Assembly: GCA_937981555.1 (NCBI GenBank)
Contig: CALJOK010000081.1
Span: forward strand, 1-34,899
Reading direction: 5' to 3'
Length of the DNA: 34,899 nucleotides
Source: an uncultured Saprospiraceae bacterium
GTDB taxonomy: Bacteria > Bacteroidota > Bacteroidia > Chitinophagales > Saprospiraceae
Below are positions 16,068 to 23,157 of the stretch, piece by piece. The translations under genes were made by a program, and so were the position numbers. A model generated the notes under the pieces. It did no database searches and was not told where the DNA came from. It was given only the letters and a program-made list of their open reading frames with translations. Within the stretch, counting starts at the first letter, position 1. Each line of letters starts with the position of its first letter.

Positions 16068-16211
16068 ATGTATACTTTAAAGTCTACATACAGTAAAGGT
16101 AACGGGCTTTGTCCGACAGCCTACAAGTATAATAAAGAAGTTGCTATTACAAAAATCAACACCATCAGAACATTTTCCTTTAAAAAAAACAAGCCACTTA
16201 CATTTTTATAA
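16068..16211 (+). CDS. Possible 47-aa small ORF or remnant
   Basis: ATG at 16068 opens 47 residues (beginning MYTLKSTYSKGNGLCPTAY) directly after repeat copy 2, ending inside the terminator hairpin of the opposing gene. The start region reads like a protein N-terminus, but the tail is low-complexity Lys-rich sequence formed by the terminator. It is most likely a decayed start of a larger gene; weakly supported. Confidence 0.25.
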   Translation: MYTLKSTYSKGNGLCPTAYKYNKEVAITKINTIRTFSFKKNKPLTFL

Positions 16212-16223
16212 TATAAGTGGCTT
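16182..16223 (-). terminator. Intrinsic terminator of the BNR/VPS10-like gene
   Basis: A perfect 10-bp stem (AAGCCACTTA at 16191-16200, TAAGTGGCTT at 16214-16223) is followed on the minus strand by G and eight T residues. It lies 34 bp after the stop of the minus-strand gene. Confidence 0.85.
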
Positions 16224-16256
16224 GGTGTTAAAGCTCTAAGAAAATAAAAAATAAAA

Positions 16257-17174
16257 TTATAGTAAAATAATTTTTTCAATTCTAATTTCATCAGTACCTT
16301 CTATTTTTAGCAAATAGGCTCCCTTAGGTAGATGAGAAATATTTATGGTCTGTTCAATCTTACCATTGATAGGTTCTGGTAGTGCTTGTTTTAATAAGAG
16401 TTTTCCAGATGGATTAAACACCTTCAATATATTCTTTTTTGAAATGGTATTATATTCGAGATTCAATACTCCCGAAGTTGGATTGGGGGATATTAATAAA
16501 GATTTATTATTGTCAAAAGCAGTTGTTGAAACGGGGTCTCCACAATTTTCTTGGTCAAACAGGATATCTATGGAAGGTAATGTTCCGCCGATATTAATTT
16601 CCAAAGTATCAGAATCGATTAGGCCTCTGTCATCTGTGATTTTAAGAATAACCTGATGTGTACCAGGAGTATTAAAAGTAACTTCTGAAAACCAAGTTGA
16701 GGCAGTTGCCGGTGTTGCACCTTCAAAAGACCATTCCCATTGAGCACCTTCGTGTTTTAATATGGAATAATCTACAAATCTGAAAGTTGACCCCACATCC
16801 GCACAAGTTTCAATTCGATCCACCATGATTTGAGCGAAGGGCATATTAGGTCTTTGGAATAATGTGCTTTCCCACATTCCTTTGGTTGACGAAATTCTTA
16901 ATTTATCATCTCTGTAAAAAGGTCTAGATTTTTGAGCAGTCGATACAGCAGGTAAGCCATCGGAGAAGTCCATCCAATCCGTCATGCTGTCATCTTTATA
17001 ATACATTCCCAAATTGGTTCCTAAGTAAATACCTCCATTGGTTCCTGGAATATAATCAAGCGTTTTTGCATATTCATCTGAAATGGTCGGACTTGAAATA
17101 TTCGTCCAAGTTGTACCGCTATCTTCTGATTGGTATAAGATAGAAGGATCATCATACGTGCGGAAGCAATCCAA
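16257..17174 (-). CDS. C-terminal part of frameshifted BNR/VPS10-like T9SS protein
   Basis: This 305-residue frame continues the minus-strand protein that starts at 19261, in the frame reached by adding one base near 17160. It opens with a last Asp-box blade (SEDSGTTWTNIS), a further propeller segment to about residue 115, a PKD domain (about 120-205, with WEWSFEGATP and TPGTHQVILKITDDRG), and a type A T9SS sorting domain (ISPNPTSGVLNL, LPKGAYLLKI, ending IEKIILL). The apparent ATG at 17174 is internal to the original gene and not a likely start. On its own this piece has no signal peptide and could not be exported, so the break should inactivate the protein unless it is a sequencing error. 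Confidence 0.75.
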   Translation of the reverse strand: MDCFRTYDDPSILYQSEDSGTTWTNISSPTISDEYAKTLDYIPGTNGGIYLGTNLGMYYKDDSMTDWMDFSDGLPAVSTAQKSRPFYRDDKLRISSTKGMWESTLFQRPNMPFAQIMVDRIETCADVGSTFRFVDYSILKHEGAQWEWSFEGATPATASTWFSEVTFNTPGTHQVILKITDDRGLIDSDTLEINIGGTLPSIDILFDQENCGDPVSTTAFDNNKSLLISPNPTSGVLNLEYNTISKKNILKVFNPSGKLLLKQALPEPINGKIEQTINISHLPKGAYLLKIEGTDEIRIEKIILL

Positions 17175-19261
17175 ATATTGGAAGGATCATAAGGATCAAC
17201 TTGTAGTATTATAAATTTAAACACATCAGATGGCAATGTTGTTTCTTCCCAAGTTTGACCAGCATCTATGGATTTCCAAAGTTTGGCTTGATCAGTAGCT
17301 TCGAGCCGTTGACATACATATATGATATCAGGATTTGCTCTGGAAATATGAATAAAGGTTAAAAAGTCATTTTCAATGGTACCAAAGGTTTTAATTTTTT
17401 GAAAACTTAATCCTTTATCAACCGTTCTCCATAATTCATGGAGCTTTCCCGTAAATGCAACTGAATAACATTGAGGGTGAAAAACAATATCACTATAGCC
17501 TTCTAGTAAAGGATCAAATGATTCATTGGGGATAAAATCATATCCAAAGTCACTTACTGGTCCTATAGCATCAGGAATAATAACGCCACCAATGTCTGTT
17601 GAATAAACCAAATTATTCTCCCCTGGATTTACATAACCACTAGAAGGTTCTCCTCCTCCTAAAGAAATATAATTGCCCTCTCCGTAGGTTTCGTTATACG
17701 CCATTACTCCATTATGGAAAACGCCACCAATCAATACATCTTGATTCCATCCACTCCCAAATCCCCAAAAATCAGTACTATGTACACCGTTGTTTTTTTT
17801 CTCGAAATTATTGGGAGAGAAAAAATCTGAGGATTTGTAAATTCCTCCATCCGAAACAATCCAAGAGGTATTTCCAAATACTTTGAACTCTTGCATGTCT
17901 ACATGGAAATTACCCACATCATCATTTAGCGGACCATCTACATAGCCTCCAAGTGGTTGGAATGTTTCGCCACCATCATCCGATTTCCAAAGGTTTAAAC
18001 CTCCGATTAATATTTTATTAGCATCGTCATTTGAAACCGCCAAAGCACAAAATGAAATGTCAGCATAGAAGGGATCACCCAAACCATCCCCAGAAGCTAG
18101 GTTTGGATGACTGTTAGTATAAGGACCACCATTCGGACCATTCGGTAGTGTCCAATAGTTACCTCCATCGTCACTTCGATACACTCCAATATATCCAAAA
18201 TCTCCAGGTTTTGATTGACCAATAAGATATGCATACACTTTGTTAGGATCAGCTTGAGTTACGGCGATCCTACCTCCATCGGATTCTCTTCCTGCATCAG
18301 AGGAAGAATACCATCCATTATTTTGTAAGGTGAACGATACTCCAAAATCTGTTGAAATCAAAAATTCAGGTAATTCGGTATCAGCATTTTTTCTCAAAGC
18401 ATATATGATATTGTCGGATGCAGTATTCATTTCTATGTCGAAGGTCGGATCTTCAAAAACAGTAGTCCAACTTGTTCCTTCATCAGTAGATCGAAGTAAG
18501 CTTTCGCGCGAAGCGATCATCATTATATTGGGTTGGTTGGGATGAATAAACATTTTTTCTACAATAACTTCTTCTCCATTTGGAGAATCTATAGTATGCA
18601 GAATATTCCAAATAGTACCACCATCAATAGATCTATAAATCATATCTTGAACCGTAAAATAAATTTTGTTTGGATCGGTTGGATGGATCGCAACCGCTCT
18701 GACTGCACTCTGATCGAAAGGTAGCACCAACTCTAAACTCATATTTGTCCAACTTTCTCCAGCATCTGTACTTTTATATACTTCTCCGGGTTCTGTTCCA
18801 CATACTAAAATATCAGGATTGGTAAGTGATTGGTCAATGGAATATACACATGCTTGGTCAGCTGATGGATCTCCATCTTCGGATAAGCTTTGGAGAGGGC
18901 CGAGTAAGGTCCAGCCTCCTGCCATGTTTTTTTGAGCAGTAGCGTTTTTGTTCTTTTTGTTTCTTGCTTGATATTTCTGTTCGGATGGTGAGGCTAAATA
19001 ACCATCTTGTTGTATTCTATATTTTATGGATCTTCTCCAGAATTTTAAATTTCGGGTATGAACATCTTTTTTTACAGTTTTGTTTTTGTAGTATCGTCTA
19101 AATTCTTCTTCTACTTCGAATACGTTTGGATTATCCGAGTACATCAGTTGTGCCCAATTGGGAGCCTTTTCGATGAGGTCTTTTGGTGGTTTAAAAAATT
19201 GAGAGATACTAATCGTTGAAAATGATAGAAATAGAATTAAAGCAATTGTAAATGCTTTCAT
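17021..19261 (-). CDS. N-terminal part of frameshifted BNR/VPS10-like T9SS protein
   Basis: A 746-residue frame with signal peptide MKAFTIALILFLSFSTISIS. A basic, Lys/Arg-rich stretch (about 50-115) precedes a large beta-propeller region with many Asp-box (BNR) motifs: STDAGESWTNMS, SIDGGTIWNIL, STDEGTSWTTVF, SDDGGNYWTLPN, SDDGGETFQPLG, TVDKGLSFQKI and SIDAGQTWEETT. This is the sortilin/VPS10-like or BNR-repeat architecture of Bacteroidota exported proteins. After PSNIWIAS at about residue 700 the frame becomes nonsense (the last ~45 residues) while the natural sequence continues in another frame. Restoring one base gives a protein of about 1001 aa over 16257-19261. Ligand or enzymatic activity is unknown. 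Confidence 0.82.
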   Translation of the reverse strand: MKAFTIALILFLSFSTISISQFFKPPKDLIEKAPNWAQLMYSDNPNVFEVEEEFRRYYKNKTVKKDVHTRNLKFWRRSIKYRIQQDGYLASPSEQKYQARNKKNKNATAQKNMAGGWTLLGPLQSLSEDGDPSADQACVYSIDQSLTNPDILVCGTEPGEVYKSTDAGESWTNMSLELVLPFDQSAVRAVAIHPTDPNKIYFTVQDMIYRSIDGGTIWNILHTIDSPNGEEVIVEKMFIHPNQPNIMMIASRESLLRSTDEGTSWTTVFEDPTFDIEMNTASDNIIYALRKNADTELPEFLISTDFGVSFTLQNNGWYSSSDAGRESDGGRIAVTQADPNKVYAYLIGQSKPGDFGYIGVYRSDDGGNYWTLPNGPNGGPYTNSHPNLASGDGLGDPFYADISFCALAVSNDDANKILIGGLNLWKSDDGGETFQPLGGYVDGPLNDDVGNFHVDMQEFKVFGNTSWIVSDGGIYKSSDFFSPNNFEKKNNGVHSTDFWGFGSGWNQDVLIGGVFHNGVMAYNETYGEGNYISLGGGEPSSGYVNPGENNLVYSTDIGGVIIPDAIGPVSDFGYDFIPNESFDPLLEGYSDIVFHPQCYSVAFTGKLHELWRTVDKGLSFQKIKTFGTIENDFLTFIHISRANPDIIYVCQRLEATDQAKLWKSIDAGQTWEETTLPSDVFKFIILQVDPYDPSNIWIASARMMILLSYTNQKIAVQLGRIFQVRPFQMNMQKRLIIFQEPMEVFT

Positions 19262-19348
19262 GTTATAAGTATTTATTTGATAGAGAAAAATTAATATTTT
19301 GAGAAATAAGGTAAAAAAAATAACCTAGGTGAGATGGCTGTTGTTGAT

Positions 19349-19377
19349 AAAAAAAGCCCAGTCAAAAAGACTGAGCT
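19349..19377 (-). terminator. Intrinsic terminator of proS
   Basis: Stem AGCCCAGTC (19355-19363) and GACTGAGCT (19369-19377), with one mismatched pair, is followed on the minus strand by a run of T residues. It lies 26 bp after the proS stop. Confidence 0.8.
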
Positions 19378-19402
19378 AATTTTTAGTTTAATGAATGGCT
19401 AA

Positions 19403-21175
19403 TTATGCTTTCCATTCTTCCGCTTTTAGTTTATTTTCGATTTCAGCATGAAGCATATTAATTTTTTCTTGAACCTTTGCAGCCACCTCTTCTATTGCCA
19501 CGACTTCGCCTTCTTCACCACGTAGTTTAACATCAGCACCACCATTTTTAAGTGATCGTTTTGAAATGGTAACATGAATAGGAATTCCAATCAAATCTGC
19601 ATCATTAAATTTCTGACCTGGGCTGGCTACTTTTTTTCCTCTATCATCAAACAGCACATCAACTTTAGCGGCCTTTAAATCACTATAAATTTTTTCTGCC
19701 TTTTCTGTAATTTCTTCCTTATCCAAAAGTCCAATAATCATCACTTCATAAGGTGCCACCGTAATAGGTAATTTTAAACCTTTGTCATCATGATATTCTT
19801 GCGCCAAACATCCTAACAATCGACCTACACCAATTCCATAAGAACCCATAACAATTGGTTTTGGACGACCATCTACATCCATAAATTCAGCATCAAAAGC
19901 AGCAGTATATTTTGTACCCAATTGGAAAATATTTCCAGCTTCAACTCCTCTTACAGATTTTAAAATGTCATCAGGTGATGTAGCATCAGGTGAAATAGCA
20001 CCATCAAATGCATTAATAATATCTCCAACAAAATCAGCAGAGAAATCTCTTCCGTAACAAGCATTCTTTAAATGATAATTTTCTTTGTTCGCGCCGACCA
20101 CTAAGTTGTTAGACTTTTCAATCAAGTCATCAATGACTACAATTGCTTGTTCCCGATCCACTCCAATTGGAGAGGCATAACCAGCAACAGAACCTATTTT
20201 TACAATATCTTCTTCCTTTGCCGTAACCAAAGTTTTTGCTTTGATCATGTTTTGCAATTTCGTTTCATTCACTTCCATATCGCCTCGAACAACTGCAATA
20301 ACCACTTTTGTTTCCTCACCAATTTCTGCGGAAAAGAAAACCACCTTACCACAATTTTCAGGTTGGACTCCTAAGAATTCAGAAAGCCCTGCAATAGTCT
20401 TCATATTAGGAGTCAATACTTCTTCCAAATCTTTTGGCTCAACTTCGATGGCCGTTTTTTGAATAGACGCCACTTCTTTGTTGGCTTGGTAACCTGTATT
20501 TTCACAAATGAAAATAGTATCCTCACCAATCTCTGTGATGTACATATATTCATGAGCGATTTTTCCACCCATCATTCCTGTATCACTTTGAATCGCAATT
20601 ACTGGAAGTCCTGCTCGAATAAACATTTTAAAATAAGCATCGTAATGTGCATCATATTGTTTTTCCAAACCTTCAGCAGACGTATCCAAAGAGTAAGAAT
20701 CTTTCATAACAAATTCTCGAACCCGAATAAGACCACCTCTCGATCGTGCTTCATCTCTAAACTTAGTTTGGATTTGATACACTAATTTTGGTAATTGTTT
20801 ATAGCTTGATATTTCACTTTTTGCCAATGATGCGACTACCTCTTCATGTGTCATTGCCAATACCATATCACGTCCTGCTCGATCCGTAAATCGAACTAAA
20901 GAATCATCAATGTCATTGTAACGATTCGTTTTTTTCCAAATATCAGCAGAATGCACAACGGGCATACTGATTTCGACTCCACCGATTGCATTCATTTCTT
21001 CTCTTAAAATATCCTCGATTTTACGAAGGGAACGAAATCCTAAATGTAAGGAAGAGAAGATCCCAGAAGATAACTGTCGAATAAATCCAGCTCGTACCAA
21101 TAATTCTTGCGAAAGAATATCAACTTTAGCACCTGATTCTTTTCGCGTGGATAACATTAATTTGGAAAACCTCAT
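19403..21175 (-). CDS. proS: Prolyl-tRNA synthetase, bacterial (editing-domain) type
   Basis: A 590-aa class II synthetase that attaches proline to tRNA(Pro). The N-terminal RFSKLMLSTRKESGAKVD, motif 1 region (ISMPVVHSADIWKKTNRY), THEEVV, motif 2 (FRDEARSRGGLIRVREFVMKD, about residues 138-158) and motif 3 (GSYGIGVGRLLG) are all present. Between motifs 2 and 3, residues ~225-400 form the INS editing domain (VVRGDMEVNE, GANKENYHLKN) that clears mischarged Ala-tRNA(Pro) in bacterial-type enzymes. The familiar Bacteroidota ProRS (Bacteroides, Flavobacterium) is the shorter archaeal/eukaryote-like type without this domain, so the form seen here is notable. By eye, the position of E. coli Lys279 holds Ser, while the INS His (YHLK) is kept. 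It is transcribed alone. Confidence 0.95.
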   Translation of the reverse strand: MRFSKLMLSTRKESGAKVDILSQELLVRAGFIRQLSSGIFSSLHLGFRSLRKIEDILREEMNAIGGVEISMPVVHSADIWKKTNRYNDIDDSLVRFTDRAGRDMVLAMTHEEVVASLAKSEISSYKQLPKLVYQIQTKFRDEARSRGGLIRVREFVMKDSYSLDTSAEGLEKQYDAHYDAYFKMFIRAGLPVIAIQSDTGMMGGKIAHEYMYITEIGEDTIFICENTGYQANKEVASIQKTAIEVEPKDLEEVLTPNMKTIAGLSEFLGVQPENCGKVVFFSAEIGEETKVVIAVVRGDMEVNETKLQNMIKAKTLVTAKEEDIVKIGSVAGYASPIGVDREQAIVVIDDLIEKSNNLVVGANKENYHLKNACYGRDFSADFVGDIINAFDGAISPDATSPDDILKSVRGVEAGNIFQLGTKYTAAFDAEFMDVDGRPKPIVMGSYGIGVGRLLGCLAQEYHDDKGLKLPITVAPYEVMIIGLLDKEEITEKAEKIYSDLKAAKVDVLFDDRGKKVASPGQKFNDADLIGIPIHVTISKRSLKNGGADVKLRGEEGEVVAIEEVAAKVQEKINMLHAEIENKLKAEEWKA

Positions 21176-21301
21176 GTTGTGAATTTTTTATTTAAAAGTC
21201 CTTTTAAATCCCTGTTTTTTTTAGGGAGAACAAACATAGAAAATGTTGATTTGTTTATCAACTTATTAAAGATTTATTTATTTCAATGGCAGATTATGTT
21301 T

Positions 21302-21309
21302 TATATTTG
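21302..21309 (+). promoter_or_regulatory. Possible -7 promoter element for manD
   Basis: TATATTTG matches the Bacteroidota -7 consensus TAnnTTTG, 76 bp before the manD ATG. No good TTTG -33 element is seen at the right distance. An inverted repeat GTTGAT-N6-ATCAAC lies upstream at 21245-21262 and could be an operator. Confidence 0.35.
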
Positions 21310-21385
21310 AGGGAGGAATAATGTTGACGGTAGGAGTAATATTTGTAAAAATTTCTAAAAGAAAATTGTTTAGAAAAATTAAAAA

Positions 21386-22663
21386 ATGAATCAAACTAAT
21401 AATAATTCAAAGTTTCAAAATGGTGCGAATGGTAATACAAATCAATCATCAATAACCGACATAAAAGTATTTGTCAGTTGTCCAGGTAGAAATTTTGTAA
21501 CGGTGAAAATCACGACGGCAGATGGAACAGTCGGTTGGGGGGATGCTACCTTGAATGGTCGTGAGATGGCTGTTGTTGCTTATTTAGAAGAGCATATAAT
21601 TCCTTGTTTGATCGGAAAAGACGCACATCAAATTGAAGACATCTGGCAGTATTTATATAAAGGAGCCTATTGGAGAAGAGGACCTGTGACCATGACTGCA
21701 ATTGCTTCAATAGATTTAGCACTTTGGGATATAAAAGGAAAAGTAGCAGGCTTACCTGTCTACCAATTATTAGGAGGAAAGAGCAGAAATAAAATAAAAG
21801 TTTATGGTCATGCCAATGGCGAAACGATTGACGAAGTCCTAAATAATTTAGGACAATTAATCGAACAAGGTTTTAAAGCCGTTCGATTACAATGTGCCTT
21901 ACCTAATTCAAAAGGGACTTACGGTACCTTAGGTAATAAAAAAGATTATTACGAATTACAAAGTAATCGTCCGTTGCCGCCCGAACAGGGTTGGAACACC
22001 ACAAAGTACCTCAATTTTATTCCCAAAGTTTTTAAAGCAGCAAGAGAAAAGTATGGAATGGAAATCGAGTTATTGCACGATGTTCATAGTCGCTTAACTC
22101 CGATTGAAGCAGCAAGACTAGGCAAAGATTTAGAACCTTATCAATTGTTATTTTTGGAAGATGCAGTAACTGCCGAAAATCAAAATGGTTATGAAAGTAT
22201 TCGACAACATACAACTACACCGTTAGCAGTTGGTGAAGTTTTTAATACGATTTGGGATTGCATGGATTTAATCAGTAACCAATGGATTGATTATATCCGA
22301 ATGGCAGCAACACATGGCGGAGGAATCACCCCGTTGAGAAAATTAGCAGATTTTGCAGCTTTGTATCATGTTAGGATTGCGCCACATGGTGCGCCAGACT
22401 TATCTCCGATTTGTCATGCCGCACAAGCTCATTTAAATATTTGGGCAAATAATTTTAGTATTCAAGAATTTGTAGGTTTTGGAAATGAGACGATGAACGA
22501 AGTTTTTAAGCATCCTCTATCCATCCAAGACGGTTATGTATACTTAGAAGATAAGCCAGGTTTAGGCGTGGACTATGATGAAACTTTAGCGAGTAATTAT
22601 AAATATAAAAGGTCTTACCTGCCTGTTACAAGGTTGGAAGATGGGACTTTATGGAATTGGTGA
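21386..22663 (+). CDS. manD: D-mannonate dehydratase, enolase superfamily (ManD/RspA type)
   Basis: A 425-aa enzyme expected to dehydrate D-mannonate to 2-keto-3-deoxy-D-gluconate (KDG). It follows characterised ManD proteins closely: [57 protein letters not shown] and the terminal [15 protein letters not shown]. Mg ligands are Asp232, Glu258 and Glu284; catalytic residues are His234 (LLHDVHSR), probably Tyr179, and His334 ([10 protein letters not shown]). About 22 extra polar, Asn-rich residues precede the usual start. Some family members act slowly or on gluconate, so the substrate is a prediction. The next gene is an alginate lyase, and alginate breakdown also reaches KDG, giving this gene a sensible place in the locus. 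Confidence 0.88.
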   Translation: MNQTNNNSKFQNGANGNTNQSSITDIKVFVSCPGRNFVTVKITTADGTVGWGDATLNGREMAVVAYLEEHIIPCLIGKDAHQIEDIWQYLYKGAYWRRGPVTMTAIASIDLALWDIKGKVAGLPVYQLLGGKSRNKIKVYGHANGETIDEVLNNLGQLIEQGFKAVRLQCALPNSKGTYGTLGNKKDYYELQSNRPLPPEQGWNTTKYLNFIPKVFKAAREKYGMEIELLHDVHSRLTPIEAARLGKDLEPYQLLFLEDAVTAENQNGYESIRQHTTTPLAVGEVFNTIWDCMDLISNQWIDYIRMAATHGGGITPLRKLADFAALYHVRIAPHGAPDLSPICHAAQAHLNIWANNFSIQEFVGFGNETMNEVFKHPLSIQDGYVYLEDKPGLGVDYDETLASNYKYKRSYLPVTRLEDGTLWNW

Positions 22664-22722
22664 AAAACCAATAAAATGAAAATTCTTAAAATATTTATTA
22701 TTGATGTTAGGCAGGTTTTGTC

Positions 22723-22770
22723 CCCATGTTCCTACTTTTTCTTTTGATGAAAAAAGGAGGGAAGTAAGGA
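22723..22770. repeat. A/T-rich dispersed intergenic repeat, copy 1
   Basis: CCTACTTTTTCTTTTGATGA followed by an A-run resembles the repeat at 34634-34690 (CTACTTTTT, TTGATGAAAAAA and GTA in the same order). Both are T-run/A-run inverted repeats around TTGATG. This type of short repeat is scattered through some Bacteroidota genomes, to my recollection. Confidence 0.5.
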
Positions 22771-22917
22771 ATTAAATCATAGTGCATAAGCATGAGTTAA
22801 TTAAACTCTTCTAAAAGTTAGTCTTGACTTAATCAGCAACGGCAATTTAATTTTCTAAACTAATTTATTGATTAATATTACCGAATCCTTTTTTTGAGAT
22901 TATAAAGAAAAATAAGT

Positions 22918-22929
22918 TTGGTCAACCAA
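22918..22929. promoter_or_regulatory. Upstream GntR (FadR/UxuR)-like operator
   Basis: TTGGTCAACCAA has perfect 5-bp arms (TTGGT / ACCAA) around CA, the TGGTnnACCA core recognised by FadR-subfamily GntR regulators such as UxuR/ExuR. It shares the 14-base core with the second site, 144 bp away. Confidence 0.6.
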
Positions 22930-22975
22930 TATTAAATTATCTGAAAATCTCATTTTCCTTCCCTTCCCTTATAAC

Positions 22976-23008
22976 TAATACGTATTACTTAAAATGGTTA
23001 ATCATTTT
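22976..23008. promoter_or_regulatory. Two further palindromes in the lyase regulatory region
   Basis: TAATACGTATTA (22976-22987) is a perfect 12-bp palindrome with a central CG, like many LacI-family operators. AAAATGGTTAATCATTTT (22991-23008) is an 18-bp palindrome with one mismatched pair. They lie side by side just upstream of the predicted promoter and may bind a second regulator; no such regulator is encoded in the window. Confidence 0.4.
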
Positions 23009-23017
23009 GGATATTTG

Positions 23018-23048
23018 TTTGGCGTTTTATCTTTTTAATCTATATTTG
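23018..23048 (+). promoter_or_regulatory. Promoter of the alginate lyase gene
   Basis: TTTG (23018-23021) and TATATTTG (23041-23048) fit the Bacteroidota TTTG / TAnnTTTG promoter with a 19-base spacer. Transcription would start near 23055, about 100 bp before the ATG. Confidence 0.6.
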
Positions 23049-23058
23049 GGATCAATTA

Positions 23059-23076
23059 AAATTGGTCAACCAATTT
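23059..23076. promoter_or_regulatory. Start-site GntR (FadR/UxuR)-like operator
   Basis: AAATTGGTCAACCAATTT has perfect 8-bp arms around CA. It begins 10 bases after the -7 element, so a bound regulator would cover the transcription start and repress, with the upstream site available for looping or cooperative binding. Confidence 0.7.
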
Positions 23077-23157
23077 GAAATAAATATTGAGTATCGTCTG
23101 AAGAGACTTTAAAGAATTGGTAAAACAAATAATAGTCAAAAAATAAAACTAAATAAA

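Noticed and set aside
17157-17176. Programmed -1 frameshifting in the BNR/VPS10-like gene
   Set aside because: No X-XXY-YYZ slippery site or clear downstream structure at the junction; a single lost base or sequencing error is simpler.
20147-20785. Plus-strand frames opposite proS
   Set aside because: Antisense shadows of a well-conserved gene.
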